64,000 bases of DNA from Polytrichum commune. Taxonomy: Eukaryota > Streptophyta > Polytrichopsida > Polytrichales > Polytrichaceae. The stretch is from contig OX485806.1 in assembly GCA_950295325.1 (NCBI GenBank), positions 24,242,001 to 24,306,000 of the forward strand, read 5' to 3'. The translations under genes and the position numbers were made by a program. This document shows, one piece after another, positions 13,201 to 26,201 of this stretch. The notes under the pieces were generated by a model. The model did not search any database. It was not told the origin of the DNA and saw only the letters and a list, made by a program, of their open reading frames with translations. Positions within the stretch are counted from its first letter, which is position 1. The number at the start of each line of letters is the position of its first letter.

Positions 13201-16200
13201 TTGCGCTGCTTGTTTTTTAGAAAGCTCCTCACCTGAACAAAGTATAAATTTGAAAAGAAGCAACAATCTAGTATGAAATTAACAAGCTTACAAGAGAATC
13301 TGGGACTCAAAGAACCTTAAGAAACTTGTAAGAGAAGTCCTTACCTTCAGCCATGACTGCTTTGATAATTTCATCTTTCTCCTTGAGTAATATTGAGGAA
13401 TCACTCTTCCGATTTTGTTCTCTTCTCAGCATATCTCTCTCCTTTGTGAGAGCATACACCTGCGCAGCCAGTCTCCTAGTTTGAATGACTGGTGATCCAC
13501 TAGTCCCCATTGCAACTGCTTGTGCTATTAAAGTGTTCATCTATCAAGCCCATCAGTTCGCCAATATGCACAGTGTCTCTTTTACAATCAGATGCAAATT
13601 GAAGATATAGGAACATATTCTCCTAGACTTCAACCTTGAGAAATGGACAGTATCAGCAGTAAGAGGCCAAAGAGTATATTCTAATCCAGTAACTTGCATC
13701 AACATGCCAAGTTCCGGTTTGTTATGTACTAACAGAATCAACTTCCTTCTATGAATAGAAACCAAAGTTGGAGACCACCTCTTCCTTACTCAAGACCTAA
13801 TTGCCTGCACCCGACTGGTTTTGAGATCTTGAGGACTAGTAAAACACCAAAAGAATTCCATCTGTACTGGCCTAGACCTTAGCATACAATTGAAAGAAGA
13901 AAAACCCTAGAAGGGATCACTTGCCTTGCGCTCTGCAGCACTTATCCGCTGCTGGTACTCTTCCCGCAACGAATCCAACTCCGTTTCATTTGGCTTTCTC
14001 TGATTCAATTTACATTGTTGTGAGTATCAAGGTTCAGACAGCACTGACAGATTAAAGGTGACCTGAGTCAAATAGCATTTATTAGGTACTAGATTTCTCT
14101 CCAGGTGTGTGCATCAGATACACTGCATTCTAAGAATCGTAACTGTCAGAGCCACTAGAAATACAACCACATGGACAACACGCCATAAGAATCTCACAGA
14201 ATACCCTGTGACCATAGGGTCTTGCAATCTCAGCAAGCGCTATAGACTTGACAATGTTCTCAAGCATTATGAAGATGACCAGATCTCTCGCTTCTTCCGA
14301 TTCCCTCAAGGATTACTCACAGTTTCAATCCAGGAATAGTGAAAATTTGCAAAACAATTACTCCTTAAGCTTAAAATGGAAAGCTTATTGTGTGGAATCT
14401 CCAGGGATTCAAGGCTTCCACATCTGCATGCAAGTACTAAATATGGAGTTGGCATTGTGAAGGAATTGGCTATTTCTACACAATCGTTGTGATTTTGCAA
14501 AAGAGACAAGATAGATTGATCAAAAAACTACCTTGAGATCCTCAAGAGAAGATTTGAGTTGCTCATTCTCCATCATGAGCCTTGAGATCTCGTCTGCTTT
14601 TGACTGCCAAAAAAACCAATGTCAAAATTCACTACAAGATGCCCTACATATAGCCACACTCCTACTCCTCGGATATAAGAGGTCGCTATCACACATGCAT
14701 TGTGATCATAGTGAAGGCAGGTATTGTTGTAAGCTGTCATAATACCCTAAGGCTCCCCACTTTGTTGTGAGAAATGATAGGACTGCAATTTCACCAGGAG
14801 GTTTCCATCACTTGAGAATATTAGGTTTGAAAAGAGCACACAAGGTTCACCTGACCAATAGGATAATGTCTAGCAGCAACTTAAATATTCTCTGACTCCC
14901 AAGGACAACGCTCCGTCTTCATCCACTAGATATGGATCAAGAATTTTACCCTCAGTGGAAGGTTTCCACTCAACTGACAATTTCATAATTACATCTTGTG
15001 ACATGACTATGTCATGTATGCCCTAAGGTACCATTTGGCTCATCAGGTTCCCGTGCAGGATAGCACTCTGTAACTAACAACTTCGAGACTTCAAATATGG
15101 CCTCATTTTCAGATTGTCAAGTGCTATGTTTGTTTGACCTCTTGTATTCAGATCCTCGACAAACTTCAAAGGTTCAGGGTGGCTTAGAAAACCCAACATT
15201 GTCACTGTATATCTACAAGGCATTATGGCAATTCTGTGTCTCGAGCAAAATTAACTAAGGATTCTTCAGAACTTCACAATAACAAGCCCTTGCATGTTTC
15301 TAGTAAGATCAGATGCCGTTTCTGCAGTAACCATCTATGGGCACTATGACGTGCATCACATCAGATTGAATGAAATTGTGGGCTCAAAACTTTGGCCATG
15401 ATTACAGTGTGAAAACCAACTACCAAATCTGTTGGGACTATTTTGATGAGTTTAGTACAAGCATGGCAGAATCCATATGATGACTATTCATTGGCTGATA
15501 TTGCTCATCAGAATGGATTATTTCAGAGATTATGCACCTTAATGAAGATCCCTCTATGCATTTTACTAAGCCCAGGATAAATTGGAATAGAAGCTCGACA
15601 GAAAATGGTGCGCTCCCATAAGGAGCTAGGTAGTCTACAACATTCACTCGGTCATTTCAAACAGCTCACCTGCGCTTGCCTGGCTGCCCCCTGAAGCGCA
15701 GCTTCCATCATTCTCATCTCTTTCTGCATTCTATCATCCCCTTGGCCAGCATCATCATTAAGAGTAGACTTCAATTCCACAACTTCATCAGTTTCTTTTG
15801 GATGCATGCCATTGGCCAGTTCAAGAGCCCCTAAATTGTGCACAGACTGGCCCTCTGGCGGCACATCGTCGTGATCAGCTTTTTCAATCTTCTCCTGATG
15901 AATCTGGGAGCTCCCTTCAATCGTACCATTACCATAATCACCATTAGTTTCCGCTCCTTTTGCAGCTTCAGGCTCCTCAGCAGCTGACTGGTCTAAAGAA
16001 TTTCCTGTATGCACATTGCTTTCCTTATCCACCTCGGGAGCAGAAGAATTCAATTCCCTACTAGTTGATCCGTCTTGCTCCCTAATAATGTCCACATTTG
16101 AAGATCCCTCTTGAGTAGTACTCTCAGTATTGGAATTTGGCAGCGTCAGAGCTTGCGGTGCCTGCTGCGGCTCCTTCACACCCACATTGGTGTCAGCAGA

Positions 16201-16817
16201 TACAGAACTCTCATCCCTACTCTCAGAAACACCTGGGATTTCATCCGTGGATTCCTCCACAGCTTCGGGTTTTGCATGTGATGCACTGCTCTCGGATGCG
16301 GGCGTCCCGAGAATTGACTCAGCTGTTGCCTTTGCCAGCACGGAAGGGTGTAGAAGCGACTCAAAAACACTGGAACTTCTCTCCACAACTGGTCGGCCTT
16401 CGATTAAAAGCACAACAAAAGGCATCAGCACACAGATTTTGTATCATCAGCAGAAACAAACTGAGCATGAAAGCCAGCATGTTTTAAATTTAATTATATT
16501 CCTTCAAACACATTTCGTAAGCACTGAGATAGATCTTACTCTTCAACATGATCACGAAATCTCACAACTATACCCTAACATTATTCTCTTCGACCTTCCG
16601 TCATAGATCGAGCTCCACGCCCTAGAACCCTAGCATTGCATCAGGCCAGGAAGTGGAGTGGAGTGGAGTTTCGCCACATACCATCACTGCTACTCTCGGC
16701 GTTGCTTTCGAAGCCGAGAGCGGAATCGAAATTCTTCTCAATGTTCTTCACACTCTCACTCAGCTTCGTCACTGCCCCCGCGAAGTCGTTCACTGTGAAC
16801 TTGCCCAACCACGCCAT
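7282..16817 (-). CDS. GC5: Golgin candidate 5 (TMF-like Golgi coiled-coil protein), 18 exons
   Basis: Exons in transcript order: 16817-16682, 16397-15670, 14603-14532, 13999-13925, 13459-13345, 13232-13123, 12801-12517, 12244-12185, 11733-11650, 11297-11232, 10871-10773, 10519-10301, 9923-9815, 9483-9227, 9058-8999, 8620-8507, 8101-8027, 7317-7282. Every junction keeps frame and the product is about 899 residues, close to the roughly 950 of Arabidopsis golgin candidate 5. The N-terminus MAWLGKF..VKNIEKNFDSALGF is typical of the family. Residues 46-288 are acidic, Ser-rich and low in complexity. The rest is a nearly continuous coiled coil containing VYALTKERD, LRREQN, LLKEKDEI, STRPLLRHIEAL and MYREQ blocks shared with the plant protein, and it ends in the TMF C-terminal region that in animal TMF binds Rab6. 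The protein acts as a cytosolic tether on Golgi membranes. Exon 5 could instead begin at 13540, adding 27 in-frame codons; the shorter form fits the family better. The intron after exon 4 uses a GC donor. Confidence 0.93.
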
Positions 16818-16867
16818 CGCGATGATTCTCCCTCAATTCCGCTCTCCCAGGGTTTGGTTTCACTTCG

Positions 16868-16927
16868 CACCTCTCTCTCTCTCCCTCTCTCCGCACCTCT
16901 CTCTCTCCCTCTCTCTCTCTCTCACTG
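16868..16927. repeat. CT-rich microsatellite in the golgin upstream region
   Basis: Interrupted CT/TC runs lie about 50 bp upstream of the golgin start codon. Read on the gene strand they are GA-rich and probably belong to the 5' UTR or promoter. Confidence 0.7.
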
Positions 16928-17091
16928 CATCATCACATCCATGCATCCATGCGTCGTGTCATCTGCCCTGATGATGGTTACCAATCTCCTCCGATCGCCA
17001 CTATCATCCCCCACGCAAGCTGCCGCCGGAGTTCAATCTCGCCATTATCACCAACCAACCTACACCAACCCCGACGGCACTCCATCTCTCG

Positions 17092-17101
17092 CGCGCGCGC
17101 G

Positions 17102-17146
<45 letters not shown>
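17092..17146. repeat. (GC)n-(CT)n microsatellite upstream of golgin
   Basis: A short CGCGCG run is followed by about 20 CT dinucleotides, read as GA on the golgin strand. It lies about 280 bp upstream of the golgin start. GA/CT tracts are common near plant transcription starts; a regulatory role is inferred only from position. Confidence 0.8.
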
Positions 17147-17147
<1 letters not shown>

Positions 17148-17261
17148 CCTCCCCTGCCATCACGGCCTACTTACCAAATCATCGCATCGCAACGGCAGCT
17201 TCTCAGATGCATGGCAATGGAGATGGAATGCAGACAGCAGACTGGACTAGGGTTAAGCTAA

Positions 17262-20200
17262 GCTAACCGAAGCGAACTCGTTATTTTCATATGATTGCTG
17301 TGGCAGCGACGACGATGATGGCAGCGACGCAGCGAAGCACTCGCTTTGTTCTTCTTCGCACTCCTGCGATCCTTCTCCTCCCTTCAGCACACGCGGTCCA
17401 TGTACAGGGGGGAGTAAAATTGCAGGATATGTACAGGGTATCACGGCTTCCTTCAACATGCATGGCCGTGTGCGGCGAGGTATCCTTGTACCCTGTCCAT
17501 GTTTGGCGTCAGGGTAAAGGGTAGGTCAGGGTATCTCCTCTGCAGGGGCCTCTATTATTGTTAAAACCTGACTCTGGGCTCTCTAAATGCCCACTGCCAC
17601 CATGCCCCTGCCAGCCACTTCGAGAATTGAGCTCCGCTTCTCACATGTATATAATATAACATGTAAGGCCTCGGCCTGAGGACCTTATCAATTGCACATA
17701 TATCCAAGTAATTCTACACCGTGCGATCATGAATTTTGATCAACGGCTCAGGGTCAGTTATGGAAATTATTCCACTAGATTTTCTGTTGGGCAATCATAC
17801 ACCGTAAGGATCCCACCATTTACACGATGGAAATAGAAGGAAAAAAAAAATTGGAAAATTGAAGGGCTTTGCATGATGGGGATGAAGTCGAGCTTCAAGG
17901 GGACCCGAATCACCCCCATACAAAACGGTCAAACTAATTTTGCATAATTGTTTCCCAATGCTATACCATAACGTTATTCAAGTCCGTAACAGTATTATGT
18001 GGGACTGATAGTATTCCACGTAGTATTCCTGGACATTTTCTACATTCAAGCTGAATATTTATGACTCCCCACATCCCGTTGAGATTGTTAGATAGTAGAA
18101 TGCCCCTAATGAATGGTTTCTAGTATGTAAGGTCAATGAGACCATCTCCCTTTGGAAGATCTTTGTGTTGGAGTTAGACAACTCCCAATAGAGGGTGTTA
18201 TTCATGGGAGCTTAAACAACTCTCAATAAATAAATGAATCTAGTTGAAATTATACAATTCTAATTAGGATAATGGATGAATGAATATAGTTGGAATTAGA
18301 CAATTCCAACTAGTGGATTATGATTGAGCTAAAAGACAAAAAGATTCATAGTATAACCAAAGATAGAGCTATGAATAAAAGATTTTTACTATATGAGAAA
18401 TAGAAAGTAAAAGCAATGTTGGCATGAAAATGGAGCTCGGGGGAGGAGAGAGGATATTTTGTCTCTCTCCTATGGTTAGGTGGTTTGAGCTCATAGGCAA
18501 TCACCAATTTGCAATTAAGTTGTAAAGCTTTTGGAATATACAAAGTTTGGAAGTTCATAATCTAGTGTTTTATGTACATTCTTGAGTGTATTATTGTTGT
18601 GAAAAAAGAGAGGATTGTGACAATATGGTAGAGATATGCACGATACAAAGATTATAAGGGTGCAAAGTGAGGACCTTAGGCATTTGGAGAAGTTAGTTTT
18701 ACATAACAAGTCAACAAACAAAGAAAATGTCATGTACACATTCAAAGTGTACATATCGGTATTGTTAATTTAATAGGTTCATTCATTCCTCATTATGTAG
18801 AATGAAGAGCTCCAAGATCAGTTTGTAGAGTGGCCGCATGGTGTGTGAAGGGGTAGTGGTGCTCAAAGACTGAAGCCACATAGCATTGCTCATGTTGTTT
18901 TTATGTTTGAAGTGTCATTGCCCCCTCCACCCACGACCTATCCACCACCCAGAGCCACTGGTCCATGAAACTCACACTCACCCAATGACTCACCTTCACC
19001 ATCTAGCTAACTCTCATCATTAGTCTAGCATCGCCACCAGATCGAAGCTCTCATGTTATCACTAGAGCTCTCTATTTTTTCATGCTCTCACACTCCCATC
19101 TTTGGCCCCTTACATGTGACATATAGCTATTAAAACCAAACAATAGAGACATCATGCATTTGAAAAAATGAATGAATTTCAAAAAACACAAACATTGTTT
19201 CAAGATACAAATATTACCCAAAAGAATGTTAGAATATACAATATCGTTGAATTGTATTAACATATTGCCATCAATATAATAATAAACAATAATTTCATTG
19301 GAGGATGTCATGCGAGAATTTCAAGTTATTTACATACACGATTGGATGGGATCAACCGTACAACATCCATAAACACCATACATGTTGTTTGTTCAACATC
19401 TCAATTGCAATCATGGTTGTTGTAGTCAACATGAACAAGGACTCGAGTTTTTCTTTTGGCTAACCATGCAAGTAGTGTGCACAAAGGACCTTGACACCTT
19501 ATTTGTTCATATACATCACGCAAAATATGAATCCCCCAAATAGCAGATCGTCTTGACTATATTCCTTTAAAACCTACAAATATATAAATATTTGAATGCC
19601 TACCTACCACCTCAACCCTTGAGCCACCTCCCATGCCCTATATGAGACATGCCCTCGATCTTGATAGTGAGGACATGTTAAAAAATTGGGTGTGCTTTAA
19701 GAAATTTTGTGTGGAGCGCACAATCAATCGCTCGTCTCAGTGGAAAGCAAATCCCGGTACTTGCTTCTCTATCCATGCATAGAACAATTTATTTATAACT
19801 TTTGAGTTTTGCCCATAAGCATACCATTTATGCTCCATGAATGGATCAAACAGGCGAAAATTGCACCACGGTCGCAACTTGTCATCCACACTCCTCTTGC
19901 TCTCCTAGTGTTGCTTATGTAAGGTATGTGGCCTAGTTTGAGAACCTCCAACTCCAACACTAAAGACAATTTTAGACCTTGGATCAAACCAAAATTGTCT
20001 CGTTCAATAGGGTGCAAGCATGGCAAAGTGGACAACACTCAATCCTTGCACATGTTTAAGTGAAAGTGATTGAAAACAACACACTAACTTTGATTTGTTG
20101 AAAAAATAAGTCTTAAACATTTCAAAACCATTTTATCTACAAGCCAAGCACTTTACATTGACACAAATCATTTCATAAAAAAATTTACGTATATGTAGGA

Positions 20201-20560
20201 GACAGTGCAAGTGTGTGCGCAAGTGGTGATACTAAACAAGCAATTGTCAAATTTTTGTTAAAAATATGAGAATTTTACATTGAGTTGATGATTTCCTAAA
20301 AAAACATTTGACTATGACCTCAAGTGTATAATGAATTAAGGATATCTTACAAAAAATAAAGTTCAAAATAGTTAAGGTCATGAAATTTATGTCCAAAACC
20401 AAATCTAGGAATTTTCTTTCGAGCATTACTTTGAATAATAAGTTTTGAAGATCTCCTCTCGGTATTCTACATTTGAGTACTTAACACAAAATAGAGGTCA
20501 TTCTGACAAACTATTCAATTTAAAATTATTTTGCAAACTTCTTTTATATGTCCATTCGAC
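17262..20560. other. Gene-poor intergenic stretch
   Basis: Frames are short and full of stops on both strands, and no protein family is recognised. At 18165-18320 there are three short imperfect palindromes of the form GTTGGAATTAGACAATTCCAAC. The remainder appears to be AT-rich unique or heavily decayed sequence. Confidence 0.5.
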
Positions 20561-20699
20561 ATTCATTGGGATGTCGAGGGCTTCTATTCATCTTGGTGTT
20601 TAGGATCACCCTATATCAAATGGTACATGTTGTAAGTCATTGGATATGGCTTATGAGTGCTTTGCTAAGGAGGTCATGAAAACACCATGTGCCAAAAAC

Positions 20700-23038
20700 T
20701 TTACTATAGTAGTGGCGGTTAACAAGTAGTTTTTGGCAGACTACCTTCTTAAATCACCATCAAATGGCGATGACCATAATTTGACAAGTTCTTCTCTGGA
20801 GGTGGTTATGGATAAGTTCAATACTATTGCTTCCCTAAATTGTCGTAACTTTGTTTCAGACAAGCGTTTTGTTCATAGTGGGATGGATATCATGAATAAT
20901 ATTATGGATTTGAAGGGCCATTGGGATTTCAAGTACATCCATGGTAGCAATTTTTTTAGGTTAGTACAAAGATTAAGTCTTTGTCTTCAAAATATCAATT
21001 GACCTTCCTAGGAGCAGTGTGGATTTGGTGAAAGACTTGCACATCGAAAGGGATATTAAAAACTGGTGGATAATATTTGTCCATATCAAACGCTTGAAAG
21101 ATTGGGCCACCATGGCATGCAATCTATATATCAACAAGTATTGGAAGGTATTAACGATTACGTCTTGTAACATGCAATTTGAAGATTGCACAATATAAAC
21201 TTTGTTTTGTAAAAAATTGAATCCCATCATGGCAGAGAGTAGAGTGCCCACGTGAATTTCAAAGGATTCATGGCGGATAGTGCTCATGCTACTTAGAACG
21301 TAGTGAGGAAGATAGTGGGACAATGATCCAAGTCTGTCAATAGTGGGTCATGAGTGCACTTCTTTTTTCCACTAGTCAACAAGCTTGAATAAGGTGACCA
21401 AACAAAAAAATCTATGCATCTTTGCAGTTTCAGCACAAACAACTATGGAGGGATTATAAGGATGTGAAGACAATGGACAAAGTTGAAGTTAAGTACCATG
21501 TGATTAGTTCATGGTGGTTGTCATCCAGAGTAGCCACAAAAGAAGGCATTTTTGGTCTCTCATAGTGGTTGGGGTTCTAGCACTTCCATTAATGTCAATG
21601 ATTATTATGAGTGCATGTTCACATTCCGTTTTTGAAATATCTTTTACGTTTGAAATCTATGGTAAATATAAAATTTGTTATAATTTGTGTATCATTGCCT
21701 AATATGACTATGGATGAACTTGCATAAATGCCAACGTGTAACTTTGCAAATAATTCATAACAAGTAGCTACAATAGTTTGACAAAAAGGTGACTTGCATG
21801 TATGAAACGATAGTAGAAGATTTTATTTATGCATTCATACAAATTGCAAATTACAAGTTGTGGTTAAAAAATGAGTATACTAATAACCTTGATTCTATGT
21901 CTTTGAGATTGAAGGTTGTTGCCAAGTGTGGAGATCCCAAGCTGCTAGTAGATGCGATGAAGTCTTAGGGGCAGAAAATCTTAACATTAGAGATTGTGCC
22001 TTGGAGGGGTCCGAGTTTTTTGGATCCACTAGATGCAAACTCAATCTTTTCCCAAGAGTTGCTTGTGAGTCACATTGACCAAACAAAGTCAATTACTTCA
22101 TTCCTCACCCTAACATATGAACAACTTTGCATCAAACAAAAAAAATCATTGAATTATGCAGAGCATGGCATGGCTCATACCTCATCGATGTTGGAGATTA
22201 ATTGTCATGTTCTCAGTGGCACATTACAAGGTTGCCACCCAACTCTACCAAAATATCTTGGGCTATGCAAGCCAATACATGGACTTTGTGCAATGCCAAA
22301 GTTGGAACAAACAAACATGGCACCCCTACCCACAGATACAAGGGTGTGAAGAAAAAGTACCGCTCCACCAACAATGTGGAGCACGAGTTTTGGTTTTGCC
22401 TTGACGACATCAAACATTATGTGAGTGGCAACAAAAAGAAGTACTCGTTGGACAAGGCTATAGTTTCCAACACGTAACTAGTAAAGATATGTACCAATCT
22501 CTCAAGGGAGAAGAAGTTTTGGCACTTGAAGACGTTGGGTTCCAATTGCAATAGAGTTTCTACAATTATAGAGCAATTGGGTTTTTACAATTGTGTCACT
22601 TCCAATCCCTTAGTCGCATTTCCCTATACCACCTAACCCAAACACACACTTGATTCTAGGTTTGGGAAGACATTGATGGCGGATCACAAAAACAAATGGG
22701 AGAGTGCGGGACTCATAGACGGTAACTCTGTAGTGGGAGTCACTACCAATTCCTATCCAAGATTCGAAGTGATCATCAACATCATTTCCAAGGAGGACAT
22801 TGCATACCGTGTTACAATTGGCGATATCCCACATTGCACTTGCCTTGACTTCACGAAAATGCCATCTCAGTATTTTGGAAAGAAAGGGAAATGGGTGTAC
22901 TACAAACATCTTTATAATGTGTTTGGACTTTTGTGCAAGGTGGATTACAATAATGACAAGGTCATTCACGCTCCAACATACACATCCAATGAGGTCATGC
23001 AACTACTTGAGCTTGCTGGTGTCATGGAATGTGAGTAG
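20700..23038 (+). pseudogene. Decayed mobile-element-like coding region with a SWIM zinc-finger end
   Basis: Several open segments on the plus strand read like pieces of one old protein broken by stops and frameshifts: about 20733-21002, 21996-22349, 22330-22477 and 22676-23038. The last (ATG 22676, 120 codons) contains IPHCTCLDF followed about 20 residues later by WVYYKHLYNVFGLLC, a C-x-C...x-K-H arrangement consistent with a SWIM zinc finger, as found in MULE/FAR1-type transposases and relatives. No terminal repeats or target duplication were located, so the element's limits and superfamily are unknown. The earlier segments are unassigned and are included only because of position and strand. 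Confidence 0.45.
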
Positions 23039-23997
23039 TGATCTAAATTTTACCTTTGGCCACATGTTTAATAATACCAGTAAATGACATGTATTGGTGT
23101 GGATTGTTATAATAAAATTTATTAATGGATTAATAGTTTTGGGAACTATCCATGGTATTAGGTGCTCATCGTTTTTTTTCCCTTCAAAATGTTAGTATGT
23201 TACGATTGAACGATTGCAAAAAAATGAATGTCAACTTTAAAATTTGTACCCTAAAACTGTGCCCAATTTCTAAATTCGGCATCGTCATTCACTTGTTACA
23301 CCTCGTTGCTTGTGGCTTACCGCTCACCGCTTATTGCTCAACTTCTTTCAAATTTCAGGCACCAAGAAAACACAAGTTTATGTCAAAACCCTAAATGCTT
23401 CGATGTGCATATCCTTTTACTTGCAGAATGAATGTGCAAGTAAGTTTTTCTCAAACCAAAACACAATTGAAATAAACAATTAATTGAACATGGAAGGTGT
23501 TGAATGCAAATCACCTAGCTTGACCAAAAAGAATGGAATTTCTCAGGCTTCCTTCTAACCTTGAGAATTACAAATATCAACTAAGCTTGGAGTGTAAATG
23601 ACACCAACTGCACTCACAACAAGTCAAAAATGTAGAAATTCATGCAAACACCCACAAACCAAATATTCATCCTAGCATTGTAGAGAGTTCTATAGATATA
23701 AACAATATGGATGCAACACAAATGACACTGACAAGAAAGATCCACCACAATAGTGGTAAATTGTAGCATACAATCTCACACTTAGTTAGGACATTGACAT
23801 AAATATTTGTATTATGTCGTCACGTGATGCGTCTTCAAAGGTTGCCAATTTTCATTCATACAAGAATTCATCATGTTGTGTACCGTATCTTGCCTCTAAT
23901 TAAAGCATGTAGTTCTTTCCTAGGTAATAATCTGGTCTCCAAGCCCAAAACCCTCTTCCCTTTGAACCCTTAACACCCACTTAAGCGACAGTAATTG

Positions 23998-24090
23998 CTA
24001 CACTGTAAATCTATTAGCCCCCCCTGCCCCAATTACAAGGGATGACAAATAATGTTAGGTTAACATTTAGTGTTGTTGACACTGCAACGG
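23998..24090 (+). repeat. Short dispersed repeat B, copy 2
   Basis: This matches the inverted sequence at 195-275 through CTGTAAATCTATTAGCCCCC, ACAAGGGATGACAAATAA and AGGTTAACAT. No clear termini are seen. Confidence 0.5.
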
Positions 24091-24400
24091 GGTTAACATT
24101 TAGTATTGAGCAAGACAATTTGAATTGGTGACACTAAATACAATGTGTTAGTGTAGTTGTGCAACAATATAGGGGGTCTTCTACCTAGTCAAACCTCCTC
24201 CATGAGGCACTTCATGGTTTATATTGACCTTTGCATGGTTGATGAATTGTTGATTTCCACACACACACATACACTATCTCTTAATATATATTTCGGATAG
24301 GAGCTTGGAGGCAAAGAGCCTCTTCATTTAACTGTGCTTGCTCCAACATGAGCTGACATATCTATCTATCAATCTATTCATCCATCCATCCATGTATAGT

Positions 24401-24985
24401 TATCTCTTGCTTAAGTTTGCACTTTGAACTGGAGCCGTTGGTGCGCACTTAGTTGGTAGGTGTGTACTTTACTCATATTGTTTTCTAAATCCTTTGATTC
24501 AATGAATCGCACTGGGAAACAGATGAAACTTGAGGTAACCCGCTTGACCGAAGCCCAACGATGTGAAATCATTGCAAAGTTGAGCAAGCCGAATGTGCCG
24601 AGCAATCAGGCGCTGGGGCGGGAGTACTACAACGAAATCCAACCTATCAAGACATTTGTTGAATTTGAAAGTGCTACCGACTTCAAAGGCTTTGAAGCCC
24701 TACACAACACTCTCCTCGACATTGACGACCAATTGCTTTGCTCCGATGTTCAAACGGAAGCTAGACATATGTATGATGAATTGTGACGATCGTTTTGAGA
24801 CGTTTTAGGGAAACGTTAACAAATCGACATTTAATGTCAAGCATAAAAAAATCCATGCATTCGAGGCAAATGACTCTACATGACATATTCAAACAATAAA
24901 ATATGAACCCTAATTTTTGTCAAAAAAACTGCGCACTTAACCTACATGCGCACTTGAACGGGTGTGTACTTAAGCGGGGGAACAA
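24401..24985 (+). mobile_element. Tigger/pogo-like transposon remnant, copy 1
   Basis: The outer ends resemble CTCCCGCTTAAGTATGCAC inverted repeats (left TCTCTTGCTTAAGTTTGCAC; right reverse-complement CCCCCGCTTAAGTACACAC). Inside, 24502-24786 encodes a start like MNRTGKQMKLEVTRLTEAQRCEIIAKLSKPN followed by a truncated helix-turn-helix. This is the CENP-B/pogo-type N-terminal DNA-binding region without the DDE domain. Compared with copy 2 at 35960-36895, copy 1 lacks a short stretch after the GREY residues and lacks the roughly 320-bp insertion found in copy 2. It is a non-autonomous derivative. Confidence 0.6.
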
Positions 24986-24999
24986 TGTATGTTTATGCA

Positions 25000-25874
25000 A
25001 TCATATAATACTAGGTGTATAATCATATATCATTTGTCTTTGCATGAGCATCACAATGGTGTTGGATCCATCGCCCTTTTTAAAAGTCCCTTCACCTATC
25101 ACTCTACAAACCCCAAGCCCTCGGCAACCACTTTGGAGCAGAAGATGTTACAGTGGCATAGGTGAAGATGTTGTTCGTATTATCATTCTTATCCATAATG
25201 AATTCCAATCTCTCCAAGATTTTCTCACCTTAAAATCCTAAACCCTAACACTAAGAAATTGGGGAGAGGTGGCACCATTCAACCTCATAATACGACATAC
25301 ACACACCTTACTAATGACATTTTCTCTTTCTACTCATATTTTTAGGTTGAATACGCTCAACTACAATTTATCACACTTCATTAGTTTGAATGTGTATGAA
25401 TACTCATGAAAGTAGGAGGCATTAACTAGAATACTATAAAATATACTACTAAGAATAGAACATTAATTTTAGTTTCATTTTAGAATGACAAAGACCCTTT
25501 CTAGCTGTACGTCACAAAATTGTAACCTCATCGCCAATGAGGATTTTGTGATATTTTTTGACTTCCAAGTTGATTACATGCTTATCGACGGTTTCTCTTT
25601 GAAAATAAAATCCCAGTCAATTGCTTACTTACTAAGTGGAAGTGAACATATATATTGGATTTTGGACCTTGAGGATGAAGCGCACTCAAGATGGGTTTAT
25701 ATGGACAAGTGGCCTTCAAGAGTGCAAGAGTAATTTTGTTTCCGTAGTCAAGCGGAGCTGGCAACAATGTTTGGTCTCTAGTGAGTTTAGTACCTTTTGG
25801 GGGCCAAGGCTAGAGATCCACCTCTTTGAGCTGCCCCCCCCCCCACCACTATTATGCCCCCTTCCCACTCGACT
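25000..25874. other. Gene-free spacer
   Basis: Only short frames are present on both strands. A C-rich run lies near 25832-25845. The Harbinger element begins immediately afterwards. Confidence 0.5.
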
Positions 25875-25877
25875 TTA

Positions 25878-25916
25878 GGGGCGGTTTACACCATAGACCA
25901 TGAACTCGTCCCACGG
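25878..25916 (+). repeat. Left terminal inverted repeat of the Harbinger element
   Basis: This 39-bp repeat is preceded by the TTA target duplication. It pairs with 29765-29803 with 36 of 39 positions matching by eye. Confidence 0.92.
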
Positions 25917-26201
25917 AAGATGCCTTATTCCTTGGTACGAGTTCATGGTCTACATTTCATGGTCCGTTATTAAAAAATTGATTTACAAAGCCGTTGGGCC
26001 CCTCACTAGGTGTAAACCGAATGTGGACCAAGAGGAATGACCATGCGGCAAGGAGTGGATGTGCTGATTTTTTTAATATAAAGCCCAAAAGTTTAGTAAA
26101 AAGCAAAGTTTGACCATTTTGTTGACTTCACTTGTCTACACATGCCTTCACTTATCTTCTCACTTAGGTTTTTCTTCTTTTCGCCTTAAAATTCAGCAAG
26201 T

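Noticed and set aside
15652-16431. Separate 259-residue gene on the minus strand
   Set aside because: It is golgin exon 2 with short intronic extensions at each end; frame and splice sites join it to the other exons.
16653-17261. 202-codon plus-strand ORF over the golgin 5' end
   Set aside because: It is low-complexity Ser/Leu from CT microsatellites and antisense to golgin exon 1; no family features.
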